Origin: Eubacterium sp.
GTDB lineage: Bacteria; Bacillota; Clostridia; Lachnospirales; Lachnospiraceae
Length of the DNA stretch: 64,000 bases
Direction of reading: 5' to 3'
Assembly (NCBI GenBank): GCA_017539165.1
Contig: JAFYHN010000005.1
Location: 1-64,000, forward strand
Each line of letters begins with the position of its first letter. Positions within the stretch are counted from its first letter, which is position 1. The notes beneath the pieces are model-generated. The model saw only the letters and a list, made by a program, of their open reading frames with translations, searched no databases and was not told where the DNA came from. The position numbers were made by a program, and so were the translations under genes. This document shows, piece after piece, positions 49,920 through 59,096 of this stretch.

Positions 49920-50639
49920 ATGAGAAAGATACTAATAACCAATGATGATGGAATCGAGTCAGACAGACTAATTCGTCTTGTGAAAGTGGCAAAGGAGTTT
50001 GGTGAAGTATGGGTTGTGGCTCCGGATGGCCAGAGGAGTGCCTGTTCCCATTCTATAACCGTGCATGGTATGGTAGACATATACCCTTTTGATCTGGGAG
50101 TTGAAGGGGTTAAGGCCTATACCTGCAGTGGGTCTCCTGGAGATTGTGTGAGGGTAGGAAGTCTCAGTGTTATGCCGTATAAGCCGGATGTTGTTCTTTC
50201 GGGAATAAACAGGGGGTATAACTCTGCGACGGATATTCAGTATTCTGGAACCTGCGGAGCAGCATTTGAGGCGGCATTTCAGGAATACCTCGGTATAGCT
50301 ATATCTGAAGGATTCCGTGGTAATCATGATGTAACGGATAAGTATCTCAGGGATATCCTTGCTGAAGTAATAGATAAGAAACTTGGATTTGGAGAGATAT
50401 GGAATATTAATTTTCCTGAATGTCCGCTTGAGGATTTTCAGGGGATTTTAAGGGATAGAACTGTATCTGTCGGTAAGTTCTATAAAGACAGCTACAAGGT
50501 GGTGGAAACACTTCCAAATGGTGGTAAGAGATATGTGATAGATGGAAAAGAAGTGCGAGAAGCTGAGGATGGCAGCGACCTTAGAGCACTCTTTGACAAC
50601 TATATATCAATAGGGATAGTAAAAAATGTTGGGTTATAA
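49920..50639 (+). CDS. surE: 5'/3'-nucleotidase SurE
   Basis: About 239 residues from ATG 49920 (AAGAGGAT upstream); a longer in-frame reading has no ribosome site. The SurE fingerprint is complete: ILITNDDGIESDRLIRLVKV (metal-binding Asp pair), VWVVAPDGQRSACSHSI, YTCSGSPGDCVRVG and DVVLSGINRGYNSATDIQYS. The enzyme dephosphorylates nucleoside monophosphates and is often linked to stationary-phase survival. The GH127 gene follows after 23 bp. Confidence 0.95.
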   Translation: MRKILITNDDGIESDRLIRLVKVAKEFGEVWVVAPDGQRSACSHSITVHGMVDIYPFDLGVEGVKAYTCSGSPGDCVRVGSLSVMPYKPDVVLSGINRGYNSATDIQYSGTCGAAFEAAFQEYLGIAISEGFRGNHDVTDKYLRDILAEVIDKKLGFGEIWNINFPECPLEDFQGILRDRTVSVGKFYKDSYKVVETLPNGGKRYVIDGKEVREAEDGSDLRALFDNYISIGIVKNVGL

Positions 50640-50662
50640 AATTATTTACACGGGGGAGAACC

Positions 50663-52510
50663 ATGTTAAAGGATTTTAAAACTAACGAAGTAAAAGTAAC
50701 TGAGGGTCTGTTCAGAAAGAGAATGGATATCAACATCGAGTATCTGAAGGAACTGGACGATACGTGTCTTCTTCAGAATTATTATTTTGAGGCAGGGATA
50801 ATAATTCCGGGTATGATGACTCTGGAAAACCCAGAGAAAGCAAATCTTCACTGGGGATGGGAGTCTCCAACCTGTCAGCTTAGAGGACATTTTCTGGGAC
50901 ATTATATGTCTGCGGCTGCTACAATCATCGCGAATGATGGAAATGCCATCCTGGATGCCAAACTTAGACATATCGTTTCAGAACTTCGCAGATGTCAGGA
51001 ACTGAACGGAGGTAAGTGGGCTGGACCGATCCCGGAAAAGTTTTTCGAGGTTATGACTACAGACCGTTATATCTGGTCGCCTCAGTACACAATCCATAAG
51101 CTTCTTATGGGACTTCTGGACACGTATAAATATACCGGTAATGAAGAGGCTCTTCTTGTTCTGTCTGGAATGGCTGACTGGTTTTTTGACTGGACAGAAG
51201 ATATGAAACATAGAGCACCTGATACTATATTTAAGGGTGAACAGGCCGGTATGCTGGAACTCTGGGCAGATGCATTTGCTGTAACAGGTGATGAGAGATA
51301 CAGGACTCTGGCTGAGACTTATAAAGGTCAGGGACTCTTTAAGCTAATCAAGTCCGGAAAGGATTCACTTACGGATGAACACACGAATGCAAGTATTCCG
51401 ATCATACAGGGTGCTGCAAAGATGTATGAACTCACTGGAGATGATGAGTGGAGAAAGATTGTAGAAGAATTTTGGAAGAGTGCTGTAACAGACAGAGGAA
51501 TGTATGCTACGACGGGTGCTAATGCCGGGGAATTCTGGATTCCGCCGATGAAGATGGGCGAATACAGAGGAGACCGTGGACAGGAGTTCTGTACGGTATA
51601 TAATATGGTCCGCGTTGCGCAGTATCTTTTTAAGTGGACAGGAGATTCAAGGTATTCGGACTATATTGAGAAATGTATCTACAACGGTTATCTTGCACAG
51701 CAGAATAAGGACACGGGAATGCCAACTTATTTCCTCCCTATGACAACAGGTTCGAAGAAAAAATGGGCAACTAAGAGAAATGACTTCTGGTGTTGTCAGG
51801 GAACCATGATTCAGGCTGAGACCAGATATCCAGAGATGATCTATGCAGCTGATGATGAAGCTGGCAGACTGTATGTGAATCAGTATATACCATCAGTTCT
51901 TGAAGGAAAAGTTGGAGATAAGAAAGTAAAAGTAGTTCAGACGCTTAATATGAAAAACTATGAGGTTCAGACTCTTTTTGATGAGCATGGTGGATGCGAG
52001 AAATCAAGATGGAAGATGCTATTTGAGATTTCATTTGAAGATGATACTGCATCAAAGGCTTTTACTATATCTTTCAGAAAACCAGTATGGATCAGTGATG
52101 AACCACAGGTCAAGGTGAATGATAAAGATGCAGCATCCACAGACGGAGCCGTTTCTGTATCTATAGAAGATGGATATATCAACGTAACGGGAATCAATAA
52201 TAACGATTCGATAGAGGTATTCTTCCCATCTGAAGTAAGAGCTGAGAGGCTTCCTGACATGCCATATCTGGCTGCATTTGTTGATGGTCCTATCGTGCTT
52301 GCAGGACTTACTGGAGATATAGATGTGATCGAAGGAAACTTCGATAATCCATCAGAATTTATGGATTCAGTTACAGAACATGCATATGATATATTTATAT
52401 GGCTGCAGAACAATTACAGAACAAAGAGGCAGAATAAAAACTTCAAACTGATTCCGCTTTATGATGTAAAAGATGAGGAATATACTCTTTACTTTGAAGA
52501 GAAAAAGTAA
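50663..52510 (+). CDS. Glycoside hydrolase family 127 (beta-L-arabinofuranosidase type)
   Basis: A 615-residue enzyme with an (alpha/alpha)6 barrel and a C-terminal beta-sandwich. The family's Glu/Cys zinc site is visible: GQEFCTVYNMVRVAQY (E-x-C) and NDFWCCQGTMIQAETRYPEM (Cys pair, about 375-377). TCQLRGHFLGHYMSAAATII and YIWSPQYTIHKLLMGLLDTY are also characteristic. No signal peptide, so it removes arabinofuranose from imported plant-derived oligosaccharides. With the GH2 enzyme at 33.5 kb it points to a fibre-degrading habitat. No sugar transporter is adjacent. Confidence 0.92.
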   Translation: MLKDFKTNEVKVTEGLFRKRMDINIEYLKELDDTCLLQNYYFEAGIIIPGMMTLENPEKANLHWGWESPTCQLRGHFLGHYMSAAATIIANDGNAILDAKLRHIVSELRRCQELNGGKWAGPIPEKFFEVMTTDRYIWSPQYTIHKLLMGLLDTYKYTGNEEALLVLSGMADWFFDWTEDMKHRAPDTIFKGEQAGMLELWADAFAVTGDERYRTLAETYKGQGLFKLIKSGKDSLTDEHTNASIPIIQGAAKMYELTGDDEWRKIVEEFWKSAVTDRGMYATTGANAGEFWIPPMKMGEYRGDRGQEFCTVYNMVRVAQYLFKWTGDSRYSDYIEKCIYNGYLAQQNKDTGMPTYFLPMTTGSKKKWATKRNDFWCCQGTMIQAETRYPEMIYAADDEAGRLYVNQYIPSVLEGKVGDKKVKVVQTLNMKNYEVQTLFDEHGGCEKSRWKMLFEISFEDDTASKAFTISFRKPVWISDEPQVKVNDKDAASTDGAVSVSIEDGYINVTGINNNDSIEVFFPSEVRAERLPDMPYLAAFVDGPIVLAGLTGDIDVIEGNFDNPSEFMDSVTEHAYDIFIWLQNNYRTKRQNKNFKLIPLYDVKDEEYTLYFEEKK

Positions 52511-52517
52511 AAAGAAG

Positions 52518-52842
52518 TTGCATTTTTCAAAGGTGGATGATATTTTAAAAAAAGTGGCAGATGAATTTGAAGAACATTTGCCCAGAATAAGAAAACGGAG
52601 GAGACCGATGAGAAGTGTTTCTTGCAGATAATTAATAATATACAGTTTAAATGACTAGATAAAAGGTGTTTTTCTGGCGCGTTTCAGACTGTAAATTGCA
52701 AGAAATGATTCTAAGTGGTTTTCATATATAGTGACATACATATCCGATTTAAGTGTTCTTCTGTACGTTGACAGGAGACAGATATATCGGCATATCATGA
52801 GACAGTCGCACCGCAAGAATTAGTTCTTGCGGTGTTTTTGCT
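52518..52842 (+). promoter_or_regulatory. Attenuator-like leader of the ABC-F gene
   Basis: The 370-bp gap before the ABC-F start holds a promoter candidate (TTGCAT 52518-52523, 17 bp, TATTTT 52541-52546). Short frames follow: ATG 52561 (MNLKNICPE) and, with a strong CGGAGGAG site, ATG 52608 (MRSVSCR). A strong terminator lies at 52809. A second promoter candidate (TTGACA 52768-52773 with TATCAT 52793-52798, 19-bp spacer) also precedes the terminator. Leader ORF plus terminator upstream of an ABC-F gene is the known layout of ribosome-targeted-antibiotic-responsive attenuation. Confidence 0.5.
52809..52841 (+). terminator. Terminator in the ABC-F leader
   Basis: CACCGCAAGAA (52809-52819) pairs perfectly with TTCTTGCGGTG (52824-52834) around TTAG, followed by TTTTTG. 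It lies 40 bp before the ABC-F start codon. Confidence 0.92.
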
Positions 52843-52880
52843 TTTTAACGTATAGTAAAACTGATAAGGAGAATGATTAT

Positions 52881-54413
52881 ATGTCACAGTTACAGGTAAC
52901 GAATCTGACCTTCTGCTATGAAGGCAGTTTTGACAATATATTTGAAAATGTTTCGTTTTCAGTTGATACGAACTGGAAGCTTGGTTTTGTTGGGCGAAAT
53001 GGCAAAGGTAAAACTACATTTCTGAATCTCCTGCTTGGAGAATATGAGTATACAGGTAGTATTAATACGGACAAGAGATTTGATTATTTTCCGTACAAGA
53101 TAAGTGAAGCAGATAAAGAAAAGACGGCATATGAACTTAGTGAGGAATGGAAGCCGGGTGTGGAAAGCTGGAGAGTTGTGTGCGAGATGAACTCTCTTGG
53201 CACAGAACCGGAGCTTTTGTACAGACCGGTAAAAACGCTCAGCCACGGAGAACGCACCAAGGTTATGCTTGCGGTTCTCTTCTCAGGAGAAAATGAATTC
53301 CTCCTCGTAGATGAGCCGACAAATCACCTGGATATAGAAGGCAGAGAGATGATCAAAAAATATCTGGCAGATAAGAATGGATTTATCCTTGTTTCACATG
53401 ATAGTGATCTTCTGGATGCTGTTGTTGACCATATGCTTGTTCTGAACAGGCAGTCCATAGAGGTCGTGTCCGGTAACTTCACCACATGGTGGGAGAACAA
53501 AGAAAAAGCAGATGCATATGCCAGATCGGAGAATGAGAAACATCTGAAAGAGATAGGCAAGCTTAAGGTTTCTGCTGACAGGGCAGGAAGATGGGCTGAT
53601 AAGAATGAGAAGACCAAGATTGGATTTGATCCTATAAAGGAACCTGACAGGTGTGCTGGAACGAGGTCATATATAGGTGCAAAGACTAAGAAAATGCAGT
53701 CAAGAGTTAAAAACTTCGAGAAGAGGATAGATCGGGAGATAGAAGAGAAAGAAGGACTTCTGAACGATGTTGAAAATGTCAAAGACCTGAAACTTATGCC
53801 GATGACACATCATAAGAAATGTATTGTGGAGTGCAGGGATTTCTCGCTTGGCTACAGTGATGAAAAAGGAGCTGTAAAGGAAGTTTTTAAGGATATTGCA
53901 TTTCAGCTTATGAACGGAGAGATACTTTTTCTTAACGGTGATAACGGATGTGGAAAATCCAGTCTTATAAAAGCAATTCTTCAGGAGAGTGGAGTTGGAG
54001 AGAATCCGAATATGATCACTTCTGGAAGGCTGGAAGTCGCGAGCGGTCTAGTTGTATCTTATATCAATCAGGATACATCTCATCTGTCAGGAAGCCTTAA
54101 GGATTATTCTGTAAAAAACGGGCTGGATTACAGCCTATTCCTGACACTACTTCGTCAATTGAATCTGGAAAGAGTTCAGTTTGAGAAGAAGATTGAAGAT
54201 TATTCTGAAGGGCAGAAGAAGAAAGTTCTTATAGCTGCAAGCCTTTTGACACCGGCTCATCTGTATATCTGGGATGAACCTCTTAATTATATAGATATCT
54301 TCTCCCGTATGCAGATAGAAAAGCTTATTGAGACTTATAAACCAACTATGATCATGGTAGAGCATGACATACGTTTTAGAGAAAAACTGGCAACGAAAAT
54401 CATAAATCTATAA
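52881..54413 (+). CDS. ABC-F family ATPase, Lsa/Vga-like ribosome-protection type
   Basis: About 510 residues from ATG 52881 (AAGGAGAA upstream). Two ABC cassettes without membrane helices. First: GFVGRNGKGKTTFLNLLLGE, signature KTLSHGERTKVMLA, Walker B FLLVDEPTNHLDIEGREMI. Second: LFLNGDNGCGKSSLIKAILQ, signature YSEGQKKKVLIAASLL, IWDEPLNYIDIFSRMQ. The long basic interdomain linker (about 200-300), the region that reaches the peptidyl-transferase centre, includes WADKNEKTKIGFDPIKEPDR. The layout matches Lsa/Vga-type proteins that protect ribosomes from lincosamides, streptogramin A and pleuromutilins. Resistance is inferred, not shown. Confidence 0.88.
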   Translation: MSQLQVTNLTFCYEGSFDNIFENVSFSVDTNWKLGFVGRNGKGKTTFLNLLLGEYEYTGSINTDKRFDYFPYKISEADKEKTAYELSEEWKPGVESWRVVCEMNSLGTEPELLYRPVKTLSHGERTKVMLAVLFSGENEFLLVDEPTNHLDIEGREMIKKYLADKNGFILVSHDSDLLDAVVDHMLVLNRQSIEVVSGNFTTWWENKEKADAYARSENEKHLKEIGKLKVSADRAGRWADKNEKTKIGFDPIKEPDRCAGTRSYIGAKTKKMQSRVKNFEKRIDREIEEKEGLLNDVENVKDLKLMPMTHHKKCIVECRDFSLGYSDEKGAVKEVFKDIAFQLMNGEILFLNGDNGCGKSSLIKAILQESGVGENPNMITSGRLEVASGLVVSYINQDTSHLSGSLKDYSVKNGLDYSLFLTLLRQLNLERVQFEKKIEDYSEGQKKKVLIAASLLTPAHLYIWDEPLNYIDIFSRMQIEKLIETYKPTMIMVEHDIRFREKLATKIINL

Positions 54414-54501
54414 AAGGGAAACGAACGTTATATTTTGCTTGTTAGATAGTGGTAAATATAGTAAAATTAAAGTGGTATTTTGTATGATAGGGAGAAGGCC
54501 T

Positions 54502-57500
54502 ATGCAAAGATATAAATACAGTGATGCCGAAGCAAAAATGATAGAACAAAGTGCTGTTCCTTTTGCTGTTTACCAGTATGTTGATAAGCACGTTGTTACG
54601 GTGGCTCTTTCTCAGGGGTTTCTTGATATGTTGGGGATTGCAGATCGTGAGAAAGCGATACATTTAATGGATCATGACATGTATCGTGATGTGCATCCGG
54701 ATGATATAGCAAGAGTGGCAGAGTCAGCTATTCAGTTTGCTGCGGAAGAAGGGGATTACAATGTAATATATCGTTCGAAAATGAATGGGGAATACCGAAT
54801 TATTCATTCGTTTGGAAAACATATTTATCCGGAAGAAGGAGTGCGACTTGCTGTAGTCTGGTATGTTGATGAGGGTACATATGTAGGCGATGGGCAGATT
54901 CAGGAAGATCTCCTTAGCAGGAATTATAGTATATCGCTTGACGAAACCAGTCTTCATAGAAAGACTAATTATGATTTTCTGACTGGTCTTCCCAATATGA
55001 CCTATTTTTATGAGATGGCCAAGGCAAACAAACAAAAGTTGGTCGATAGTGGGGAAGGTTTTGTATTGGGATTCGCCAATCTTAACGGGATGAAGTACTT
55101 CAATAAGAAGTATGGTTTTTCAGAGGGAGATATACTTCTGAGAAATGTGGCCAATATATTTGTCAGTCATTTTGGTAATGATAGATGTTGCCGGATCGGA
55201 CAGGATTATTTTGCATTTTTTGCATATGCCGATGGGCTGGAAAAACATATTGAAGATATATTTAAAGAGATAGAATTCATAAGCGGTGAGAAAAGCATAA
55301 CAATCAGAGTCGGAATATATCCAAACACAATGGGTGTGGTTGATGTAAGTCTTGCATGTGATCGAGCAAAATATGCGTGCAATACGTTAAGAAAATCGAA
55401 TGAATCTCGATATGTCTTTTTCGATGATAGTATGCTTTCTTATGAGACCAGTCGACAGTATGTTATCGACAATCTTGATAGGGCTATTAAGGAGAAGTGG
55501 ATATGTGCCTATTATCAGCCTATAATCAGAGCGGCAAATGGCAGGGTGTGTGATGAAGAAGCTCTTGCCAGGTGGATAGATCCTGAAAAGGGCATGCTTT
55601 CTCCGATTGATTTTATCCCTATTCTTGAAGATTCAAAGCTTATATATAAAGTTGATCTTTATATGGTCGATCTTGTCATCGAAAAGATGAAAAGGCAGGC
55701 TGAGTGGGGATTGTATGTTATTCCTGTCTCTGTTAATTTATCAAGAACAGATTTCGATGCCTGCGATATGGTTGAGGAAATACGAAAACGTGTTGATGAT
55801 GCAGGTATCAGAAGAGACTTGCTAACTATAGAAATAACAGAAAGTGTTGTCGGTAGTGATTTTGAATTTATAAAATCTCAGGTTGAAAGATTCCAAAAAC
55901 TAGGATTCCATGTGTGGATGGATGACTTTGGAAGTGGATACTCTTCGCTTGATGTTCTTCAGAGTATTCGTTTTGATCTGATAAAACTGGACATGCATTT
56001 TCTTCGTCAGTTTGAAACAAATGAAAAGAGTAGGATTATAATAACCGAACTTGTACGAATGGCTATCGGACTTGGAATGGATACTGTTGCCGAAGGTGTT
56101 GAAACCGAGGAACAGGTTGAATTTCTTCGAGAGATTGGATGTACAAAGCTTCAGGGATATTATTTCTGTAAGCCTATCCCACCGGAACAAATATTGGAAA
56201 GGAATCAAAAGGGAATTCAGATCGGATTTGAAAACCCTGAAGAGTCCGAATACTACGAGGCTGTGGGCCGTATCAATCTTTACGATACAGGAAATGTAGC
56301 TGGAGACGAGAGTGAAGGCAGCATAATAGATAGTTCCGGAAATGAAGCTGAGTCAATTGATCAGTACTTTGATACACTTCCTATGGCCATCATGGAATCT
56401 GATGATAAGTCATTTAAACTTATAAGGTGTAATCAGTCATATCGAGAATTCCTTGATATGGCGTTTGGAGTTCAGAATATAGGGGTGAGTATCCCGTATG
56501 ATGACCTTGTAGAAGGCACAGGAGGCCCATTTATCTTATCATTAAGAAAATGTGCTGTTCAGGGTGGAAGACTATTTGTTGATGAAAAGCTGAATGCTGA
56601 GACATCAACTCATACTCTTCTAAGAAGAATAGCGGTTAATCCTGTTACAGGATTTGCGGCTTGTGCCATAGTTATTCTTGGAATAGTCAAGAATTCAGGA
56701 CAGGGAGTTACATACGCTGATATAGCGAATACGCTTTCGTCGGATTATCTGAATTTATATTATGTAAACCTTGATACAGAAACTTTTACAGAATATCATC
56801 CTGATTCGGCAAATTCGAATCTTACTGTTGAACGACATGGAAAAAACTTCTTCGAAACGAGCAGGATAGAGGCCAAGAAATATCTATACGAAGATGATCT
56901 GGACAGGTTCTATTCTGTTTTTTACAAAGATAATGTTTTAAAACAGATAGAAGAATATGGAAAGTTTTCGCTTTCATACAGATTGTTGGTAAATGGAGAA
57001 CCGATATTTGTGCTTATGAAAGCTATACTAATGTCAAATGATAAAAACAGTTTGATAATTGGTGTGACAAATATTGATGCTCAGGTGAGACAAGAGGAAG
57101 CATTGGAAAGGATGCGTGAAGAGCAGAGAACATACGCTCGAATATCAGCTCTTTCGGGTGATTATATCTGCATATATACAGTAGATCCTAATACGTGCAG
57201 ATATACACAGTATAGTGTTTCCGAGGAATATATGAAATATGGACTTACAAAATATGGAGAAGAATTCTTCGAAAAAGCTGCAAATATTGGAAGAAAAATG
57301 ATCCACGAAGAGGATTGGGAACAGTTCATAGAAATATTTACAAAAGAAAATGTAATGCATGTAGTAAATGAAACCGGAGTATTTATCAGTTATTTCCGGA
57401 TTGTGATAGATGGAAAAACAATTTATGTGAGTTTAAGAGCAGCAATGGTAGAAGAAAAAGACGGGCCACAACTTATTGTCGGTATTTGTAACATAGATGC

Positions 57501-57540
57501 ACAGGTCAGAAGAGACCAGGCATATGTAGATAATAAATAA
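54502..57540 (+). CDS. PAS-GGDEF(degenerate)-EAL-PAS c-di-GMP phosphodiesterase
   Basis: About 1012 residues from ATG 54502 (GGGAGAAGG upstream; ATG 54484 is an alternative). An N-terminal PAS-like domain is followed by a GGDEF-like domain in which the signature reads RIGQDYFAFFAY, so cyclase activity is unlikely. The EAL domain (about 320-560) has EEALARWI, VNLSRTDF, LTIEITES, WMDDFGSGYSSLD, IKLDMHFL and VAEGVETEEQ, all key residues present. A PAS-like linker and two tandem homologous modules follow, each ending in an IDAQVRxxxA motif (VTNIDAQVRQEEA and ICNIDAQVRRDQA). Likely an active phosphodiesterase with regulatory GGDEF. First of three adjacent c-di-GMP genes. Confidence 0.9.
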   Translation: MQRYKYSDAEAKMIEQSAVPFAVYQYVDKHVVTVALSQGFLDMLGIADREKAIHLMDHDMYRDVHPDDIARVAESAIQFAAEEGDYNVIYRSKMNGEYRIIHSFGKHIYPEEGVRLAVVWYVDEGTYVGDGQIQEDLLSRNYSISLDETSLHRKTNYDFLTGLPNMTYFYEMAKANKQKLVDSGEGFVLGFANLNGMKYFNKKYGFSEGDILLRNVANIFVSHFGNDRCCRIGQDYFAFFAYADGLEKHIEDIFKEIEFISGEKSITIRVGIYPNTMGVVDVSLACDRAKYACNTLRKSNESRYVFFDDSMLSYETSRQYVIDNLDRAIKEKWICAYYQPIIRAANGRVCDEEALARWIDPEKGMLSPIDFIPILEDSKLIYKVDLYMVDLVIEKMKRQAEWGLYVIPVSVNLSRTDFDACDMVEEIRKRVDDAGIRRDLLTIEITESVVGSDFEFIKSQVERFQKLGFHVWMDDFGSGYSSLDVLQSIRFDLIKLDMHFLRQFETNEKSRIIITELVRMAIGLGMDTVAEGVETEEQVEFLREIGCTKLQGYYFCKPIPPEQILERNQKGIQIGFENPEESEYYEAVGRINLYDTGNVAGDESEGSIIDSSGNEAESIDQYFDTLPMAIMESDDKSFKLIRCNQSYREFLDMAFGVQNIGVSIPYDDLVEGTGGPFILSLRKCAVQGGRLFVDEKLNAETSTHTLLRRIAVNPVTGFAACAIVILGIVKNSGQGVTYADIANTLSSDYLNLYYVNLDTETFTEYHPDSANSNLTVERHGKNFFETSRIEAKKYLYEDDLDRFYSVFYKDNVLKQIEEYGKFSLSYRLLVNGEPIFVLMKAILMSNDKNSLIIGVTNIDAQVRQEEALERMREEQRTYARISALSGDYICIYTVDPNTCRYTQYSVSEEYMKYGLTKYGEEFFEKAANIGRKMIHEEDWEQFIEIFTKENVMHVVNETGVFISYFRIVIDGKTIYVSLRAAMVEEKDGPQLIVGICNIDAQVRRDQAYVDNK

Positions 57541-57645
57541 AAAAATAAACTTTATTATTTACTGTAATATGTTAAAATATAAGTGATTTATACTTACACA
57601 ATTGGTATGGGGTCCCTGAGGGGAAGCTGATTGGAGGAGTTGCAT

Positions 57646-59070
57646 ATGGATTTTAAGGGATTTGCTAATGGTTTTGGGGCTTTGACGTGTGTCGTATCTA
57701 TTGAAGATCTTGGGAATGGCAGGTATGGAAAGGTACGTATTGTTGACGGAAACGAGGCGTACATCAATTCTATAGAACATCCTGCACCAGGTACTGAAAT
57801 GTTGGTAAGTAAGTTTGTTCCTAATCAGGAATATACGACTTATCTGACTAGAGACCTTAACTTTGAAGATTTTACATATAGGTCGGCGGTGAAGAAGAAG
57901 TGTCTTCATTCTTATGCAAAACCGGATAGAATGGAAGGTATATGGTTTAATATGACATTTCTCCCCGTTAATTATGAGGAACCTATAGAAGGTGGAAAAC
58001 TCTGCTTCTGTACATATACGATGGAGATAAACTTTGAAGCAGATGCAAAGAGGCTTTCAAACATTTCCGGAGAGGTTGCAGGGGCTGTTGTGGAGACATG
58101 TCTCAAGCTCAGAAGTACCAAGGATTTCAAGGTTTCCATGAACGAGGTTATAGCGGATATCAGAGAGCTTTGTAAGGCTGAGCACTGCTGTATTCTTTTG
58201 ATGGATCATTATGAGAAGAAATGTACTACTCTATGCGAAGCCTTTGCGGAAGGGTCCGAGCTTCTTCCTATGGATAATTATCTGGATGATGATTTTTATA
58301 GTATTGCTTCTTCATGGACTGGTGTTATAGCCGGAAGTAACTGTCTCATAGCTAAGGATGAGCAGGATATGGAGGTAGTTAAGGAGAGGAATCCTATATG
58401 GTATGACTCACTTACCAATGCAGGAGGTGACAATATTGTTCTTTTCCCTCTTAAGTTTGGTGATGAACTTCTGGGATATATCTGGGCTATTAATTTTGAT
58501 GCTGATGATGCGCCGAAGATCAAACAGACTTTAGAGACAACTACTCTTATTATCAGTTCTGAGATATATAACAGTCTTCTTTTGGAAAGACTTAAGGTTT
58601 TGAGTTCGAAGGATATGCTTACGGGAGTACTAAATCGTAATGAGATGAATAACTTCGTAGATAAACTGTGTAAGGATAACAAGGAACCTGAGGGAGATTC
58701 CGTTGGTGTTATATTTGCCGATCTTAACGGACTCAAGCGTGTCAATGATGAATTTGGTCATACTGCGGGTGATAAGCTTCTTAAGGATGCTGCCAGAAAT
58801 CTTGAAGAGGTATTCGATGTTGATGAGATATACAGAGCTGGCGGTGATGAGTTTACGATCATCTGTATGGGTATCACAGAGGAAGAACTGGATAGAAGAG
58901 TTGAAGCTATCCGTGCGGCTTCTTCAAAGTATGAAAATGTCAGCTTTGCTATAGGTAAGTGCTTTGTAAGTAATAAGAAGAATATAAGAGAAGCTCTTAG
59001 AAATGCTGATGAACGTATGTATGCAGATAAAAAGTTATATTATCAGATGCATCCGGAATTAAAGAGATGA
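57646..59070 (+). CDS. GAF-GGDEF diguanylate cyclase
   Basis: About 474 residues from ATG 57646 (GGAGGAG 6 bp upstream). The N-terminal 140 residues resemble a PAS-like sensor, about 160-310 is GAF-like (MNEVIADIRELCKAEHCCIL), and the C terminus is a GGDEF domain with intact YRAGGDEFTIICMG, preceded by SKDMLTGVLNRNEM and FADLNGLKRVNDEFGHTAGD. It should make c-di-GMP from two GTP. A classical RxxD inhibitory site is not evident. It lies between an EAL and an HD-GYP gene, so synthesis and breakdown are encoded together. Confidence 0.92.
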   Translation: MDFKGFANGFGALTCVVSIEDLGNGRYGKVRIVDGNEAYINSIEHPAPGTEMLVSKFVPNQEYTTYLTRDLNFEDFTYRSAVKKKCLHSYAKPDRMEGIWFNMTFLPVNYEEPIEGGKLCFCTYTMEINFEADAKRLSNISGEVAGAVVETCLKLRSTKDFKVSMNEVIADIRELCKAEHCCILLMDHYEKKCTTLCEAFAEGSELLPMDNYLDDDFYSIASSWTGVIAGSNCLIAKDEQDMEVVKERNPIWYDSLTNAGGDNIVLFPLKFGDELLGYIWAINFDADDAPKIKQTLETTTLIISSEIYNSLLLERLKVLSSKDMLTGVLNRNEMNNFVDKLCKDNKEPEGDSVGVIFADLNGLKRVNDEFGHTAGDKLLKDAARNLEEVFDVDEIYRAGGDEFTIICMGITEEELDRRVEAIRAASSKYENVSFAIGKCFVSNKKNIREALRNADERMYADKKLYYQMHPELKR

Positions 59071-59096
59071 TACTTATTACTTTGAGGTAAAGGTAT

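Noticed and set aside
51967-52413. 148-residue minus-strand frame opposite GH127
   Set aside because: Serine-rich antisense shadow of a well-supported gene; no start signal.
57601-57632. c-di-GMP (GEMM) riboswitch upstream of the diguanylate cyclase
   Set aside because: The GGGG/CCC stretch looked suggestive, but the conserved GEMM core and tetraloop-receptor sequences are absent, and the leader is too short.
58296-58745. 149-residue minus-strand frame opposite the diguanylate cyclase
   Set aside because: Antisense shadow, Ser/Leu-rich with no domain; the plus-strand GAF-GGDEF protein explains the region.
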